From NCBI GenBank assembly GCA_028285545.1, contig JANQPA010000012.1, positions 62,001-126,000 on the forward strand: a stretch of 64,000 nucleotides of DNA. Direction: 5' to 3'. Below the pieces are notes generated by a model that was not told the origin of the DNA, searched no databases, and worked only from the letters and a program-made list of their open reading frames with translations. Made by a program: the position numbers and the translations under genes. This DNA comes from Saprospiraceae bacterium. Lineage in GTDB: Bacteria; Bacteroidota; Bacteroidia; Chitinophagales; Saprospiraceae. Shown one piece after another: positions 8,603-17,686 of this stretch; within the stretch, counting starts at the first letter, position 1; each line of letters opens with the position of its first letter.

Positions 8603-9712
8603 TTAGCTCAACAAAACTATATTCCCAACTCTAGGATCAATTTCCCCTTCCAACATAGATAAATACAAATCCATAAACCCTTGGGCTCCATCCGTATTTT
8701 TGATGGTCATCCAATCTCCTATCTGATTTGTAAAAGAGAACCAAGCCTTGCCTATTTTTTGCTGGAGTGCTGCCGTACCCCATTCCTCTTTCCTTTTCAA
8801 AAATTGAGTAGGAGCAAAGAAAAAATTACTTTTCTCAGCAACATTCTCTTCATAATTAATTTGTGACCAATCAGCAAATCCCACCAGACAGGTATAAAAC
8901 AGATGCTGAGTAAGATGGTTGTTGAGGGATTGATGCAAGGCTTCATTTCCTGAAAAATCTACAACTACCGTAGCTTCCTTTTCTAATTGACTAATTTGAT
9001 TATAGGCTATCACCGAATCATAATACCCCAAATTTTTCACGAATGATACATTCTTTTCAGAGGTTAAGCCAAGAATATTGATGCTACGCGTCTTTTTTCT
9101 TTGAGATAATAGATAAGCCAGCCCAATACCCGTTTTGCTGGAAGCACTCGTTAATAAAATATTTTGAGCCCCAAAAAAGCCATTGTCTGCTATAAAGCCT
9201 TCGATCAGAAAAGAAGTTGTAAATAAGGGACGAAAAAGACATTGAATGGCCTCCCCTTCTGGCTTATAACCTGGATCTAATGCTGTATTAATATAGTTGT
9301 TATATGCGGCAGGCAGGCTTACTCTGTGTTTGGTGGCATCTGTAAAAATTGCAGGTTTCACTCTTGAAGGGGACAAAATTAAGTGTGAAGCCATAGGATA
9401 ATAGCCATAATATCTGGCACCAACTGGAATGGCTGGATTTTTTGAAAAAATCACATCGCCAAAGCCCCAAACTGGAATAATACCCCATTCTTCAGACACT
9501 GGGAAAAAGTCCCAGTAATTCATTTGATCTCCTACCAAGGCATAGGTTATATTATTAGCGGTAAAAGCAAATTTTTCAATTTTGATGAGTATCTGATCCT
9601 CCTTTAAATCACCTTCCCTAGGTGTTTCCTTTTCAACTAATTTAAATTGGTGAAAATTATTTCGGTTGATTTGGATTTCAAAGGAGGAAGTATTCATCTC
9701 ATTTTTTTTCAT
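8603..9712 (-). CDS. DUF2855 family protein (MDR-like fold)
   Basis: A 369-residue protein matching the DUF2855 family (PF11017). The opening part (KIEKFAFTANNITYALVGD, then YWDFFPVSEEWGIIPVWGFG) is the GroES-like half seen in medium-chain dehydrogenases. The second half holds a Rossmann-like region beginning NILLTSASSKTGIGLAYLL, with Ser-Ala-Ser-Ser-Lys-Thr-Gly in place of the usual glycine-rich loop. No zinc ligands are visible, so a zinc-free quinone-oxidoreductase-type enzyme is possible. The substrate is unknown. It is paired with the downstream AraC gene. Confidence 0.85.
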   Translation of the reverse strand: MKKNEMNTSSFEIQINRNNFHQFKLVEKETPREGDLKEDQILIKIEKFAFTANNITYALVGDQMNYWDFFPVSEEWGIIPVWGFGDVIFSKNPAIPVGARYYGYYPMASHLILSPSRVKPAIFTDATKHRVSLPAAYNNYINTALDPGYKPEGEAIQCLFRPLFTTSFLIEGFIADNGFFGAQNILLTSASSKTGIGLAYLLSQRKKTRSINILGLTSEKNVSFVKNLGYYDSVIAYNQISQLEKEATVVVDFSGNEALHQSLNNHLTQHLFYTCLVGFADWSQINYEENVAEKSNFFFAPTQFLKRKEEWGTAALQQKIGKAWFSFTNQIGDWMTIKNTDGAQGFMDLYLSMLEGEIDPRVGNIVLLS

Positions 9713-9815
9713 AGTTAGGTACTATAAATATTTTACCAAAGCAAGGAAAAGTATTTCATATCTGTATAATAAATTAAGCTTATAAGCCTAGTATCAAGAA
9801 AATTAAATTAACATT

Positions 9816-9868
9816 AACCCTTTATTTATGCAAAATAATTAGTAAAATAACCCCTTATTTATGCAAAA
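9816..9868. promoter_or_regulatory. Two 20-base direct repeats upstream of the DUF4143 ATPase
   Basis: AACCCTTTATTTATGCAAAA at 9816-9835 recurs with one change at 9849-9868 (AACCCCTTATTTATGCAAAA). The copies are 33 bases apart, about three helical turns, so a protein could bind both on one face. A third partial copy (AACCCTTAATTTTACCCC) follows. They end 35 bases before the start codon, a position fitting operator sites for autoregulation. Confidence 0.5.
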
Positions 9869-9902
9869 AAACCCTTAATTTTACCCCTTAAACATACGAC
9901 AC

Positions 9903-11264
9903 ATGCTTTTTCAAAGAAGGTTATTAGCTTATCTGCTGAAGTGGAAAGAACGTGCAAATAGAAAACCTTTAGTGGTCAGAGGGGCTCGTCAGGTAGGCAA
10001 ATCAACTTTAGTAAAACAATTCGGAGAAACATACCCGTATTTCATAAGTATTAACCTGGAAAAGCGTGAATATGCACGACTGTTTAGAGATTTGGATAAT
10101 ACTAAGCAAATTTTAGATGCCATATACCTCCAAACTGGGACACCTAAAGGTAAAGATCAAACTTTACTATTTATTGATGAAATACAAGAAGTACCAGCCG
10201 CTATCCAACAACTTCGTTATTTCTTTGAGGAATTTCCCGATTTACATGTTATTGCAGCAGGTTCTTTATTGGAATTTGCCTTAGGAGATATTAATGCATT
10301 TCCAGTTGGACGAGTTGAACAAATCGTATTGCATCCATTAGACTTTTCGGAATTCTTACGTGCCACTGAACAGGACTCTTTAGCAGAAATTTTGGAACAA
10401 ATACCTATAGTTTCATTTGCCCATAGAAAACTTTTGGAACAATTCCATTTATATGCTATGATTGGCGGAATGCCTGAGATCGTTCGGCAATATCGAGAAG
10501 AGCAATCAATGGCCAACCTACCAATGTTGTATGAGAATCTTTGGCAGAGCTACCGTGATGATGTAGAAAAGTATGCAAAAGATAGAAAAGAAAGGCACTT
10601 AATTCGTTATTTAATGCAGGCTGTTCCAGGAGTTAGCGACCGAATTAATTTTGTTCAATTTGCTCAAAATCAATTTAGCCCTCGTGCAGTAGGGGAAGCA
10701 TTTAGGGCATTAGATTTGGCAAGAATTGTCCAATTGATTTATCCTACAACTCAACTGCAACCTCCTGCGATAGAAAATCGAAGCCGACGGCCGAGGCTCC
10801 AATTTTTGGATACAGGCCTAATGAATTTTGCGCAAGGTTCATTAGTTGATTTGTTAGGTGTTTCTGATTTAAATGATTTTCGTAAAGGAACAGTAATTCA
10901 ACATTTGGTAACACAAGAATTAGCTGCTCAATTTCACTCTCCTTTGTATAAACCAATGTTTTGGGTTCGCGAAAACGCAAATAGTAATGCTGAAATAGAT
11001 TTGGTGCAGCAATCTGGAAAATATCTGCTCCCGATCGAAATAAAATCAGGCAAACAAGGAAGATTAAGATCACTTCATCAATTTATTGAAAGAAGTGATC
11101 ACAATTATGCCTTTCGTTTATTAAATAATAAATTTTCAATGGAACGTGTACAAACTCCTTCAAAGAGGGGTTATTTATTGGTAAACCTACCTTACTATTT
11201 GGGATGTCAATTGCCTAGATATATCGATTGGATATTGGAAGAAGAAATCTATCCCTCCAATTGA
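9903..11264 (+). CDS. AAA-type ATPase with DUF4143 domain
   Basis: A 453-residue protein. Walker A is RGARQVGKSTLV (about 25-36), Walker B is LLFIDEIQE (about 88-96), and a sensor-like Ser/Arg stretch follows (HVIAAGSLLEFAL). The C-terminal half carries the DUF4143 region (PF13635), including a PD-(D/E)XK-like end: NAEIDLVQQSGKYLLPIEIKSGK shows the D-x(n)-E-x-K arrangement typical of a restriction-like nuclease fold. The family is widespread in Bacteroidota as lone genes of unknown function and has been suggested to act in toxin-like or mobile contexts. It is transcribed alone, convergent with the PL6 lyase. Confidence 0.88.
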   Translation: MLFQRRLLAYLLKWKERANRKPLVVRGARQVGKSTLVKQFGETYPYFISINLEKREYARLFRDLDNTKQILDAIYLQTGTPKGKDQTLLFIDEIQEVPAAIQQLRYFFEEFPDLHVIAAGSLLEFALGDINAFPVGRVEQIVLHPLDFSEFLRATEQDSLAEILEQIPIVSFAHRKLLEQFHLYAMIGGMPEIVRQYREEQSMANLPMLYENLWQSYRDDVEKYAKDRKERHLIRYLMQAVPGVSDRINFVQFAQNQFSPRAVGEAFRALDLARIVQLIYPTTQLQPPAIENRSRRPRLQFLDTGLMNFAQGSLVDLLGVSDLNDFRKGTVIQHLVTQELAAQFHSPLYKPMFWVRENANSNAEIDLVQQSGKYLLPIEIKSGKQGRLRSLHQFIERSDHNYAFRLLNNKFSMERVQTPSKRGYLLVNLPYYLGCQLPRYIDWILEEEIYPSN

Positions 11265-11321
11265 GTTGAATTGGAATCTGTTTTAATAAAAATGGATTCA
11301 TAAACCCCGACTAACTCTGAG

Positions 11322-13631
11322 TCAATAAACCAATTTCAACTTCAAATTCTCTTCCACCACTATTTTCCCCGAATTAATCAATTTATTATCCGAGTGATTA
11401 TTGTTTTTGGCTCCCCACAAAAGAGCAACCAGTTTCACCCGATTATTCCGGAAAGTATTATTTGAAATATCCACATTAATAATACCTCTGGTATTCAACA
11501 GAATTCCATTTTCTTCCTGGGCACCACAGTTCGTAAAGGAGCTATTGGTAAGTATCAAATTACCTCCAATCGTAGATTCGTCATAGCCTCCTCGGTAATA
11601 ATCCACTACATTTCTATTAATATTTTCAAATTGGCAATTATCAATTCTGAGAAATTCTACATTATAATCGCCCTTATCATTGGTTTCTTCTGATAATTCG
11701 ATCCCATTATTACAATTTTTAATAATTGTATTGCTAAAGGAAATCTCATCCGCAAAGGATTCTTTGTAGGCTTTTAAAACGTAATCAAAGTCTTTGATTT
11801 CAGAATCACTAAGGCTGAGATTATAGAGGCTGGACATATTTTCTTTGAGGGTAGCAAAGGCAAATTGTGTTTTTCCTCCACTAAGACTTACTTTATTAAG
11901 GTGTAAATTTCCTCTTGGATGCATTTCAAAAAGTGGCGTACTGCCAGGCCCAGAATAAACAAGTTCTGCTTTATTTTTTTCATCCTTTGACTGTAGCCTA
12001 ATGACTTTATCGATAATAATTGATTGGCTAATCTGGTAAGTGCCTGGATCTAAAACAATAATATCTCCACTCTTTGCATCAGAAATTTTTGTTGCCAAAT
12101 CACCGGCCTCAGCAGTGACATTATGGGTAGCGGGTTCTTCAGGGGCTTTTTCAGTTTCAAACCAGTCCGTACCATATTTACTCTTATCTAAAATCAAAGG
12201 ATCCGTTCCTTTATTTTCACAAATAGCTCCCACTGAGTTTGATGAAGATCTCGAATTTCCAAAAAGATCTTTGGCAATTGTTTCAAACTCAAAGCCTGCA
12301 TAAAGTTCGACATCTAAGGGGCTTTCTGAAGGTACATACAAGTAATCATTGACGGAAGTCATATCGATATTTGAGACCTCCAATCCTTCTACTTTATCAA
12401 AGTCCTGGCTTTGATTATTAATGATATTGTTTTTGAAGGTGATTCCATCAATAGCGTCATGGGCTATAATTGGAGATGGGTCTCCTTTTTCATTATAGAT
12501 AACATTATTAGCCACCGTCGTTCTAATCGGTGTGGCAGATCTTATTTCCGAAAGAGGCAATACTTCTCTTTGGCTGATATTTGTTCCTACCCCAAATTGC
12601 CAGGGAGAGCTGCAATTGACCCAGGTATTATGTGCAACTACTACATCGGTTACCTGATTATAGCGATTAAGAGGAGATTTAGGAATCCCGTTCATAACCG
12701 CAAGCGGGCTTCTGAAACTTTCACCTTTTAAATTGTAGAAATAGTTATTGGTAACCCAATGACCAGTATTAATGATTCTGATACCACCAACATTAGCATT
12801 CTCATCTCCAATGAAATAATTGCCATCGACAATACAATAATTTCCATGCCTCATAACCAGAGAACCTTCACATTGATAAAAAACATTATTTCTAAACTCA
12901 TTAAAGTTGGTTTTACTAGAAATAACCTCTACTTCTCCATTACACTTTTCAAAAAGGTTATCAGCAATCTTAGTATAACTTGGCGACATGGAAGTCTGGC
13001 TGTCTCCAATCTGAATGGTTTCAGCTCTGGGTCCTCCCTTACGAGGGCGTGGGCCAAAGTGATTATTGAGGATTTGATGATAATTATTGATGTTTTCATT
13101 GCCTTTGATATCCACTCTAATGGTGGGCCCCTGGTTTGATTTTCCAGCAATGTAGCAATGATCCAGTTGATTATGGCGGCCCCAGAACTCTACCCAATGA
13201 TCCGGGCGATCACGATGAGCTTGATTGAAGTCTTCAATAACGCTATTGGTTAGTCTGCAGTGAGTTGCCAGTTGGTCTTTTTTAATTTTAAATTCGATTA
13301 CTGTGTTAGAAGGAGTAGATCCATTCCTAAAATATAAGCCACTCGCTATCAAATAGGAGCCACCGAATTTTAAATCAGACTGTCCTTCTATGAATACCTG
13401 TCCTGGAGTTTCTGCTCTAAGGCTAATAGGTTGGCTTTCCGTACCCTGCCCTGTAAAACGTATTTGAATATCTTTCCAAACACCATTGGCCATGATGATT
13501 TCATCTCCGGCACTGGCGTTGGAGATGGCGTTTTTAAGTTCTTCCTCTGTTTTTACCAGAATACCGGAAGAGGTATTTGAACAACTAAGACATAAAAAAA
13601 TGAACCCTAAAAAAACGATAAACTTGTACAT
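11322..13631 (-). CDS. Polysaccharide lyase family 6 (alginate lyase / chondroitinase B-like) lipoprotein
   Basis: A 769-residue secreted lipoprotein; the signal ends LCLSC near residue 17. It folds as a long right-handed parallel beta-helix with many Asn-rich turns. The catalytic pair of PL6 is visible as Lys240 (VISSKTNF) and Arg261 (VMRHGN), 21 residues apart exactly as Lys250 and Arg271 of chondroitinase B. The N-terminal 430 residues are the PL6 domain; the rest is a second beta-helix, like two-domain PL6 enzymes. In marine bacteria PL6 enzymes cleave alginate, mostly at mannuronate/guluronate linkages. It sits 15 bases downstream of a second lyase, so they form an operon. Confidence 0.93.
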   Translation of the reverse strand: MYKFIVFLGFIFLCLSCSNTSSGILVKTEEELKNAISNASAGDEIIMANGVWKDIQIRFTGQGTESQPISLRAETPGQVFIEGQSDLKFGGSYLIASGLYFRNGSTPSNTVIEFKIKKDQLATHCRLTNSVIEDFNQAHRDRPDHWVEFWGRHNQLDHCYIAGKSNQGPTIRVDIKGNENINNYHQILNNHFGPRPRKGGPRAETIQIGDSQTSMSPSYTKIADNLFEKCNGEVEVISSKTNFNEFRNNVFYQCEGSLVMRHGNYCIVDGNYFIGDENANVGGIRIINTGHWVTNNYFYNLKGESFRSPLAVMNGIPKSPLNRYNQVTDVVVAHNTWVNCSSPWQFGVGTNISQREVLPLSEIRSATPIRTTVANNVIYNEKGDPSPIIAHDAIDGITFKNNIINNQSQDFDKVEGLEVSNIDMTSVNDYLYVPSESPLDVELYAGFEFETIAKDLFGNSRSSSNSVGAICENKGTDPLILDKSKYGTDWFETEKAPEEPATHNVTAEAGDLATKISDAKSGDIIVLDPGTYQISQSIIIDKVIRLQSKDEKNKAELVYSGPGSTPLFEMHPRGNLHLNKVSLSGGKTQFAFATLKENMSSLYNLSLSDSEIKDFDYVLKAYKESFADEISFSNTIIKNCNNGIELSEETNDKGDYNVEFLRIDNCQFENINRNVVDYYRGGYDESTIGGNLILTNSSFTNCGAQEENGILLNTRGIINVDISNNTFRNNRVKLVALLWGAKNNNHSDNKLINSGKIVVEENLKLKLVY

Positions 13632-13646
13632 GAATCCTACTTTTTA

Positions 13647-15881
13647 TTAAAAACCAAGCTCTTGACCTGGCTGCAATGTTTTATTTAAAACCTTTGTGTT
13701 TTCCCCGCTGATAGAAACTTGAATGTCTTTTTCAGTCAACGACACAATCTTCCCTTCTCCCTTTTTCCAACTGATAAACAGATCTGCATTTTCAGAAAAT
13801 TCGATGTAAATCTTTTCAAGCTTAATTTTAGTAACTCCAAAAAGGAAAGCTTCCTGATTTTGGAAGATCGAATGTGTACCATCTGAGTCAATGGGAAGAT
13901 TATCCGTTTTCCAATTGCCTATAGCAGGGCTTTTCTGAGCTTCATCGATACAGTCATCATATTTTTTAAAGGGATAAATAATGCTAATAAAACTAAAATC
14001 AGTCTGATTATTTTTTTCCAAGACAGACCATCTTTTACCTCTCTTACCCGATTGTATCACCTGATCAGGTGCATTTAGCTGGTAGATTTCACAACCACTT
14101 CCATCCGAAAAAGAGCTACGCAATAGGTAGGGGCCATTTTCATCTGTATAATGGCCCTGCCAAACTTGTTTGTAGGTATGAGGAGTATCAGCATCAAAAT
14201 TATCTTTGACGATCCAGAAATCATCTTTAACGTAAATGACCTGACGGCTATATTGAATGTTTTTGTTGGAAAACCCATCATGGCTTCCAGCAAAGAAATC
14301 AAAATGAGGGGTAATTTCCCAGGCAATAACCCTGGGCTGAGGTAAAACTCTAAATTTTCCGAAGCCACTATTCCCTTTATTCCCCGTCCATTCTTTACCC
14401 TGCAATTCATCATCCACCAGGGCTACATTTTTGACCATAGAATTTTTGAACCAGTCATAGTCGGGAAGAGAATACCGCACCTGGTAATTAGGCAGAATAT
14501 TATGGCCATTTGCAATGGCCTGGATACCAAGCATATCCCCATGCTGATGATCAGGTTTATCTTTATCTAAACCAGCTGATATGATCATCATATTGTCTTT
14601 CTCTGACCAGCCCTCTCTGGTAATATAATAGCCTGTTTGTGGAAAATGTAGAGAGCCATACTTTGGTTTTTTTCGCTTAATGGTTTCTAATTCCGCCAGT
14701 TGTTTTTTATTGAGAAACCAGTAGATCTTGTCCTCTACCTTATTTTCGGCAAAGTATCCGAATTCGGGTTTGCCAAAAAGCAGATAGCCTAGAGTAAGAG
14801 TCCTGCTAATTTGATTTCTTTCTGCCCATGGATTATCCGTATCGTCTTGCAAAACGGGGGCAGTTTTATCAGGGTAGGCCACCTTAACGAGCGTTTCAAA
14901 GAGTGCAAAAAGTCTTTCCTCCCATAATTTATCAACCTCCATTCCACTGATCTGTGCCAATCGATACACATAAAAATAGTTGCCAATATCACTTAAATGG
15001 TAATGAACAGATCGTTCAAACTGAAAGCCATCGGCATTAATCTCCTTGTTGAGATGCTCTCCCAATCTGGTCATTGCCAATTGATACCAGGCATCGGAAT
15101 CTTTAAAGTCTTGAAATAGAATGGCCAACATAGCTAATGCAGACATCCCACGAGTTTGATGATTTCCATACCTGAATTTTTTATTCCGCTCATAAAGGTG
15201 AGCACCGTGCTGTAGAAGAGTTGCTATGGTATACAACTGATCTTCATCAGAATAAGCTTCTTGGGCCAAAAAAAGGTTGTGAATGCTTAGCCAGTTTAGA
15301 ATTCGATACCCGGATCTAAAAACTTCATAAACTCCATTTCCATCCTCAATTAATTCATATTTTTTATTGACCAAGGCCTCATTGAGTGAATGCATCTGCT
15401 TGCAGAAATAACGAATGTATTCTGGATTTTTATCCTCATAAAAATATAGATATGCGATATCCACCATTTTATGTTGCCGTGCTAAATGACGAAGAGCATA
15501 AGCATTCACTGGCTCACCATTTTGATAATTAAAAGGCAGCTTCCAATAAGTAGAGCCTGCATATTTTGATAGGTGATCATTACCACGTTCTCGATGTAAT
15601 TGCTCATTACTATACAAGACATTATAGGTCATAAACCTATCTTCTGAGGTTTCCCAATCGTAAAAAAAGCGATTACTGAATGTTTGACGAAAATGGGAAG
15701 CCAGTTCAGATGTAGAAATTCTTTCTTTTTGTGAAAAAGTATTAAGTACCTCTTGTTTAAGATATTTAGGTAAATCTTCAGTGGGCATTACTTTTTGTGA
15801 AGAGATCTCTTGTGTATAGCCTACCTTCGATAAGCAGCATAGGCAGAGGGCAATACTTAAAGATTTAAGGAGGTAGTTCAT
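13647..15881 (-). CDS. Heparinase II/III-fold polysaccharide lyase (PL17/PL12-like)
   Basis: About 744 residues from the ATG at 15881, chosen because it begins a signal peptide (MNYLLKSLSIALCLCCLSK); a frame from 15914 adds 11 unlikely residues. The N-terminal half is an alpha/alpha toroid with the likely active site Asn240-His241 (YGNHQTRG), His293-Tyr294 (SVHYHL) and His445/His447 (PDHQHGD). The spacing is close to Asn201/His202, Tyr258, His413 of the PL17 oligoalginate lyase Alg17C. The C-terminal half is the beta-sandwich of heparinase II/III proteins. The pairing with PL6 and a hexuronate-type operator suggests oligo-uronate cleavage. PL12, PL15 or PL39 assignment remains possible. Confidence 0.85.
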   Translation of the reverse strand: MNYLLKSLSIALCLCCLSKVGYTQEISSQKVMPTEDLPKYLKQEVLNTFSQKERISTSELASHFRQTFSNRFFYDWETSEDRFMTYNVLYSNEQLHRERGNDHLSKYAGSTYWKLPFNYQNGEPVNAYALRHLARQHKMVDIAYLYFYEDKNPEYIRYFCKQMHSLNEALVNKKYELIEDGNGVYEVFRSGYRILNWLSIHNLFLAQEAYSDEDQLYTIATLLQHGAHLYERNKKFRYGNHQTRGMSALAMLAILFQDFKDSDAWYQLAMTRLGEHLNKEINADGFQFERSVHYHLSDIGNYFYVYRLAQISGMEVDKLWEERLFALFETLVKVAYPDKTAPVLQDDTDNPWAERNQISRTLTLGYLLFGKPEFGYFAENKVEDKIYWFLNKKQLAELETIKRKKPKYGSLHFPQTGYYITREGWSEKDNMMIISAGLDKDKPDHQHGDMLGIQAIANGHNILPNYQVRYSLPDYDWFKNSMVKNVALVDDELQGKEWTGNKGNSGFGKFRVLPQPRVIAWEITPHFDFFAGSHDGFSNKNIQYSRQVIYVKDDFWIVKDNFDADTPHTYKQVWQGHYTDENGPYLLRSSFSDGSGCEIYQLNAPDQVIQSGKRGKRWSVLEKNNQTDFSFISIIYPFKKYDDCIDEAQKSPAIGNWKTDNLPIDSDGTHSIFQNQEAFLFGVTKIKLEKIYIEFSENADLFISWKKGEGKIVSLTEKDIQVSISGENTKVLNKTLQPGQELGF

Positions 15882-15894
15882 AAAATGGTTTTTG

Positions 15895-15994
15895 ATAACA
15901 AATTTGTTATACATGGCTCAGGCAAATTATTGGTTTACCATAAATTGGTTGACCAATTTGCCGAACGAATCTAAGCATAATAATTTGCTGAGCC
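15895..15994. promoter_or_regulatory. Lyase operon control region: UxuR/ExuR-like operator and hairpin
   Basis: AAATTGGTTGACCAATTT at 15942-15959 is a near-perfect palindrome almost identical to the hexuronate GntR-family operator of E. coli UxuR/ExuR (AAATTGGTATACCAATTT). An overlapping partial copy, ATTGGTTTACCA, precedes it. A second palindrome, ATAACAAATTTGTTAT, lies at 15895-15910. The whole is enclosed by an imperfect inverted repeat (GGCTCAGGCAAATTATT at 15915-15931, AATAATTTGCTGAGCC at 15979-15994). It lies 60-80 bases upstream of the lyase start. No GntR gene is in the window, so the regulator would act in trans. Confidence 0.6.
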
Positions 15995-16096
15995 AAATAA
16001 TTTTAGAACTAGTTTGAAAATAATACGGTATTAGAAGTGTAGGGAAATGTACTCTATAATTGATCTAATCCAGTAAAATTTTAAACCTGTTATTAT

Positions 16097-16639
16097 ATGA
16101 ATGATTTAAACACAACTACCAAATTTGATCTAAATGATGCAAATATATTTTTAGCACGAACACCAGAAGTGCTCAAGGCCTTTTTAAAAGATTTACCTTC
16201 AGAATGGATTCATAAAAATGAAGGAATTAATACCTGGAGCGTTTTCGATGTAATAGGACATCTTATTCATGGAGAAAAAACAGATTGGATTCCGCGTGCA
16301 AAAATAATCTTAAGCGATTCTGATATAAAAGAGTTTGAAACCTTTGATCGATTTGCCCAATTTGAAAATAGCAAAGGAAAAACATTGGAAACTTTATTGA
16401 TTGAGTTTGAAGACCTGCGAAAAGCCAATCTGGAAATTTTAAATTCTCTAAGGATAAGCGAGCTTGAATTAGATCGGAGAGGAAGGCATCCAGAACTGGG
16501 GATTGTTACTTTAAGGCAGTTGCTGGCTACCTGGGTCACACATGACATGACCCATATAGGACAAATTGCCCGCGTATTGGCTAAACAATATAAACAAGAG
16601 GTTGGGCCATGGATACAGTACATCGGAATTTTGAATTAA
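16097..16639 (+). CDS. DinB family protein
   Basis: A 180-residue four-helix-bundle protein of the DinB/YfiT type. The metal-binding histidines are visible in WSVFDVIGHLIHGEKTDW and in the C-terminal THDMTHIGQIARVL helix. Members are metal-dependent, some being thiol-dependent S-transferases (bacillithiol or mycothiol), many of unknown activity. The gene stands alone, and its stop codon is inside the hairpin 16631-16685. Confidence 0.88.
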   Translation: MNDLNTTTKFDLNDANIFLARTPEVLKAFLKDLPSEWIHKNEGINTWSVFDVIGHLIHGEKTDWIPRAKIILSDSDIKEFETFDRFAQFENSKGKTLETLLIEFEDLRKANLEILNSLRISELELDRRGRHPELGIVTLRQLLATWVTHDMTHIGQIARVLAKQYKQEVGPWIQYIGILN

Positions 16640-16685
16640 GAATAATATCTGCAGGCAAAGCCTGCAGATATTATTCTTAATTCAA
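16631..16685. terminator. Perfect 26-bp bidirectional hairpin containing both stop codons
   Basis: Arms 16631-16656 and 16660-16685 are exact reverse complements (core ATATCTGCAGGC / GCCTGCAGATAT) around the loop AAA. The TAA of the DinB gene (16637-16639) and the TGA of the convergent hydrolase (16682-16684) are both inside the stem. The A/T-rich base of the stem gives U-tracts in either direction, so it should terminate both transcripts. Confidence 0.85.
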
Positions 16686-17563
16686 TTATTATCCATTAGC
16701 CAATCTCCAATATTGTCAAAAAACTTATCGGGAAACATTCGGGTATTGACATCTAATAATTCATGATCGGTATTTAAATAAACCAGTAACGTAAAGTTGG
16801 GCTTTTGTAGAGTGTTATTTAACATTTCGATGTCATATCGGACGGGATGGCTTCGGTCTTCATTTCCATATATCCATAAAACGGGTAAGGTCATGGTATT
16901 AATAATGGGCCGGGGGTCAAATCCAAGGGGACCAGTATAGTTATAAAGCTCTGCTGTTGCCGAGTCAATAGTTATATTAGGATCATCCGTTAAGCTACAG
17001 TATAATCTCTCTATCCCTGTTGGAGCCACTCCGCCACTGGCCATAATAATATAATCCAGAGCGGAAGATTTTCTAAAGACTAAGCTGTTGACCCAGGCTC
17101 CCTGACTAGATCCAAGAACACCAATTCTATTATTTTCTATATCGACATGAGACTCTAGCAGCTCCAAGATACCAACAATATCATCTGCTCTGGCCTCCAA
17201 AAATACTTCGACTGTTTCGGGTGTTTCAGTAGGATAACTACCTGTCGAGCCTCCTATACCTCGTTTGTCATAGATGTAGATGGCATACCCCTGCTCCACA
17301 ATAATATCAACTAAAGGCAAGAATACTTCTCTGCCTTCATTTCCGGATCCCGGCACAATTACCATAGAAGGAAAAGGGCCAGGGCCAGTTGGTAGAAAAA
17401 GCTCTCCTTCAATAGTTGCGCTACCAGATGGGGTTTGAAATACTCCTGGCCCGGATATTTCTTCTATGGGCCCGGGGTTCTCTTTATCACTACATGAGAT
17501 TAGTATCAGCAATGGAACAAATATCAATACTCTGGCAAAGCGTCTTTTAAGCTTCTTTAACAT
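16682..17563 (-). CDS. Alpha/beta-hydrolase lipoprotein
   Basis: A 293-residue lipoprotein with lipobox LILISC near residue 24, so likely anchored to a membrane facing the periplasm. The alpha/beta-hydrolase core shows VIVPGSGNEGRE (oxyanion region), the YDKRGIGGSTG segment, nucleophile elbow GVLGSSQGAW with Ser in GSSQG, an Asp-type strand (LPVLWIYGNEDRSHPV) and the catalytic His near NTDHELLD. It resembles secreted esterases/dienelactone-hydrolase-like proteins. The substrate is unknown. It lies downstream of the membrane AraC gene on the same strand, 121 bases away. Confidence 0.88.
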   Translation of the reverse strand: MLKKLKRRFARVLIFVPLLILISCSDKENPGPIEEISGPGVFQTPSGSATIEGELFLPTGPGPFPSMVIVPGSGNEGREVFLPLVDIIVEQGYAIYIYDKRGIGGSTGSYPTETPETVEVFLEARADDIVGILELLESHVDIENNRIGVLGSSQGAWVNSLVFRKSSALDYIIMASGGVAPTGIERLYCSLTDDPNITIDSATAELYNYTGPLGFDPRPIINTMTLPVLWIYGNEDRSHPVRYDIEMLNNTLQKPNFTLLVYLNTDHELLDVNTRMFPDKFFDNIGDWLMDNN

Positions 17564-17662
17564 GTGATCAAAATTTTAAATTATCAATGCACAGTCCTTC
17601 AAACAGATGGGGCCACCTTTTGGGAGTGTTTGTCCAAAAATATTTGATAGAAGAGGATGTGT

Positions 17663-17686
17663 CGCTCTATTCAAGGGAATGGCACT
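17663..17686. repeat. 24-base repeat, copy 1 (CGCTCTATTCAAGGGAATGG...)
   Basis: A 24-base sequence starting CGCTCTATTCAAGGGAATGG recurs with two substitutions at 24791-24814. It lies just past the stop of the membrane AraC gene and before the hydrolase gene. Read on the plus strand it can encode ALFKGMAL, matching ALFKGMTL at the second copy. Whether it is a coding, regulatory or mobile-element remnant is unclear. Confidence 0.6.
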
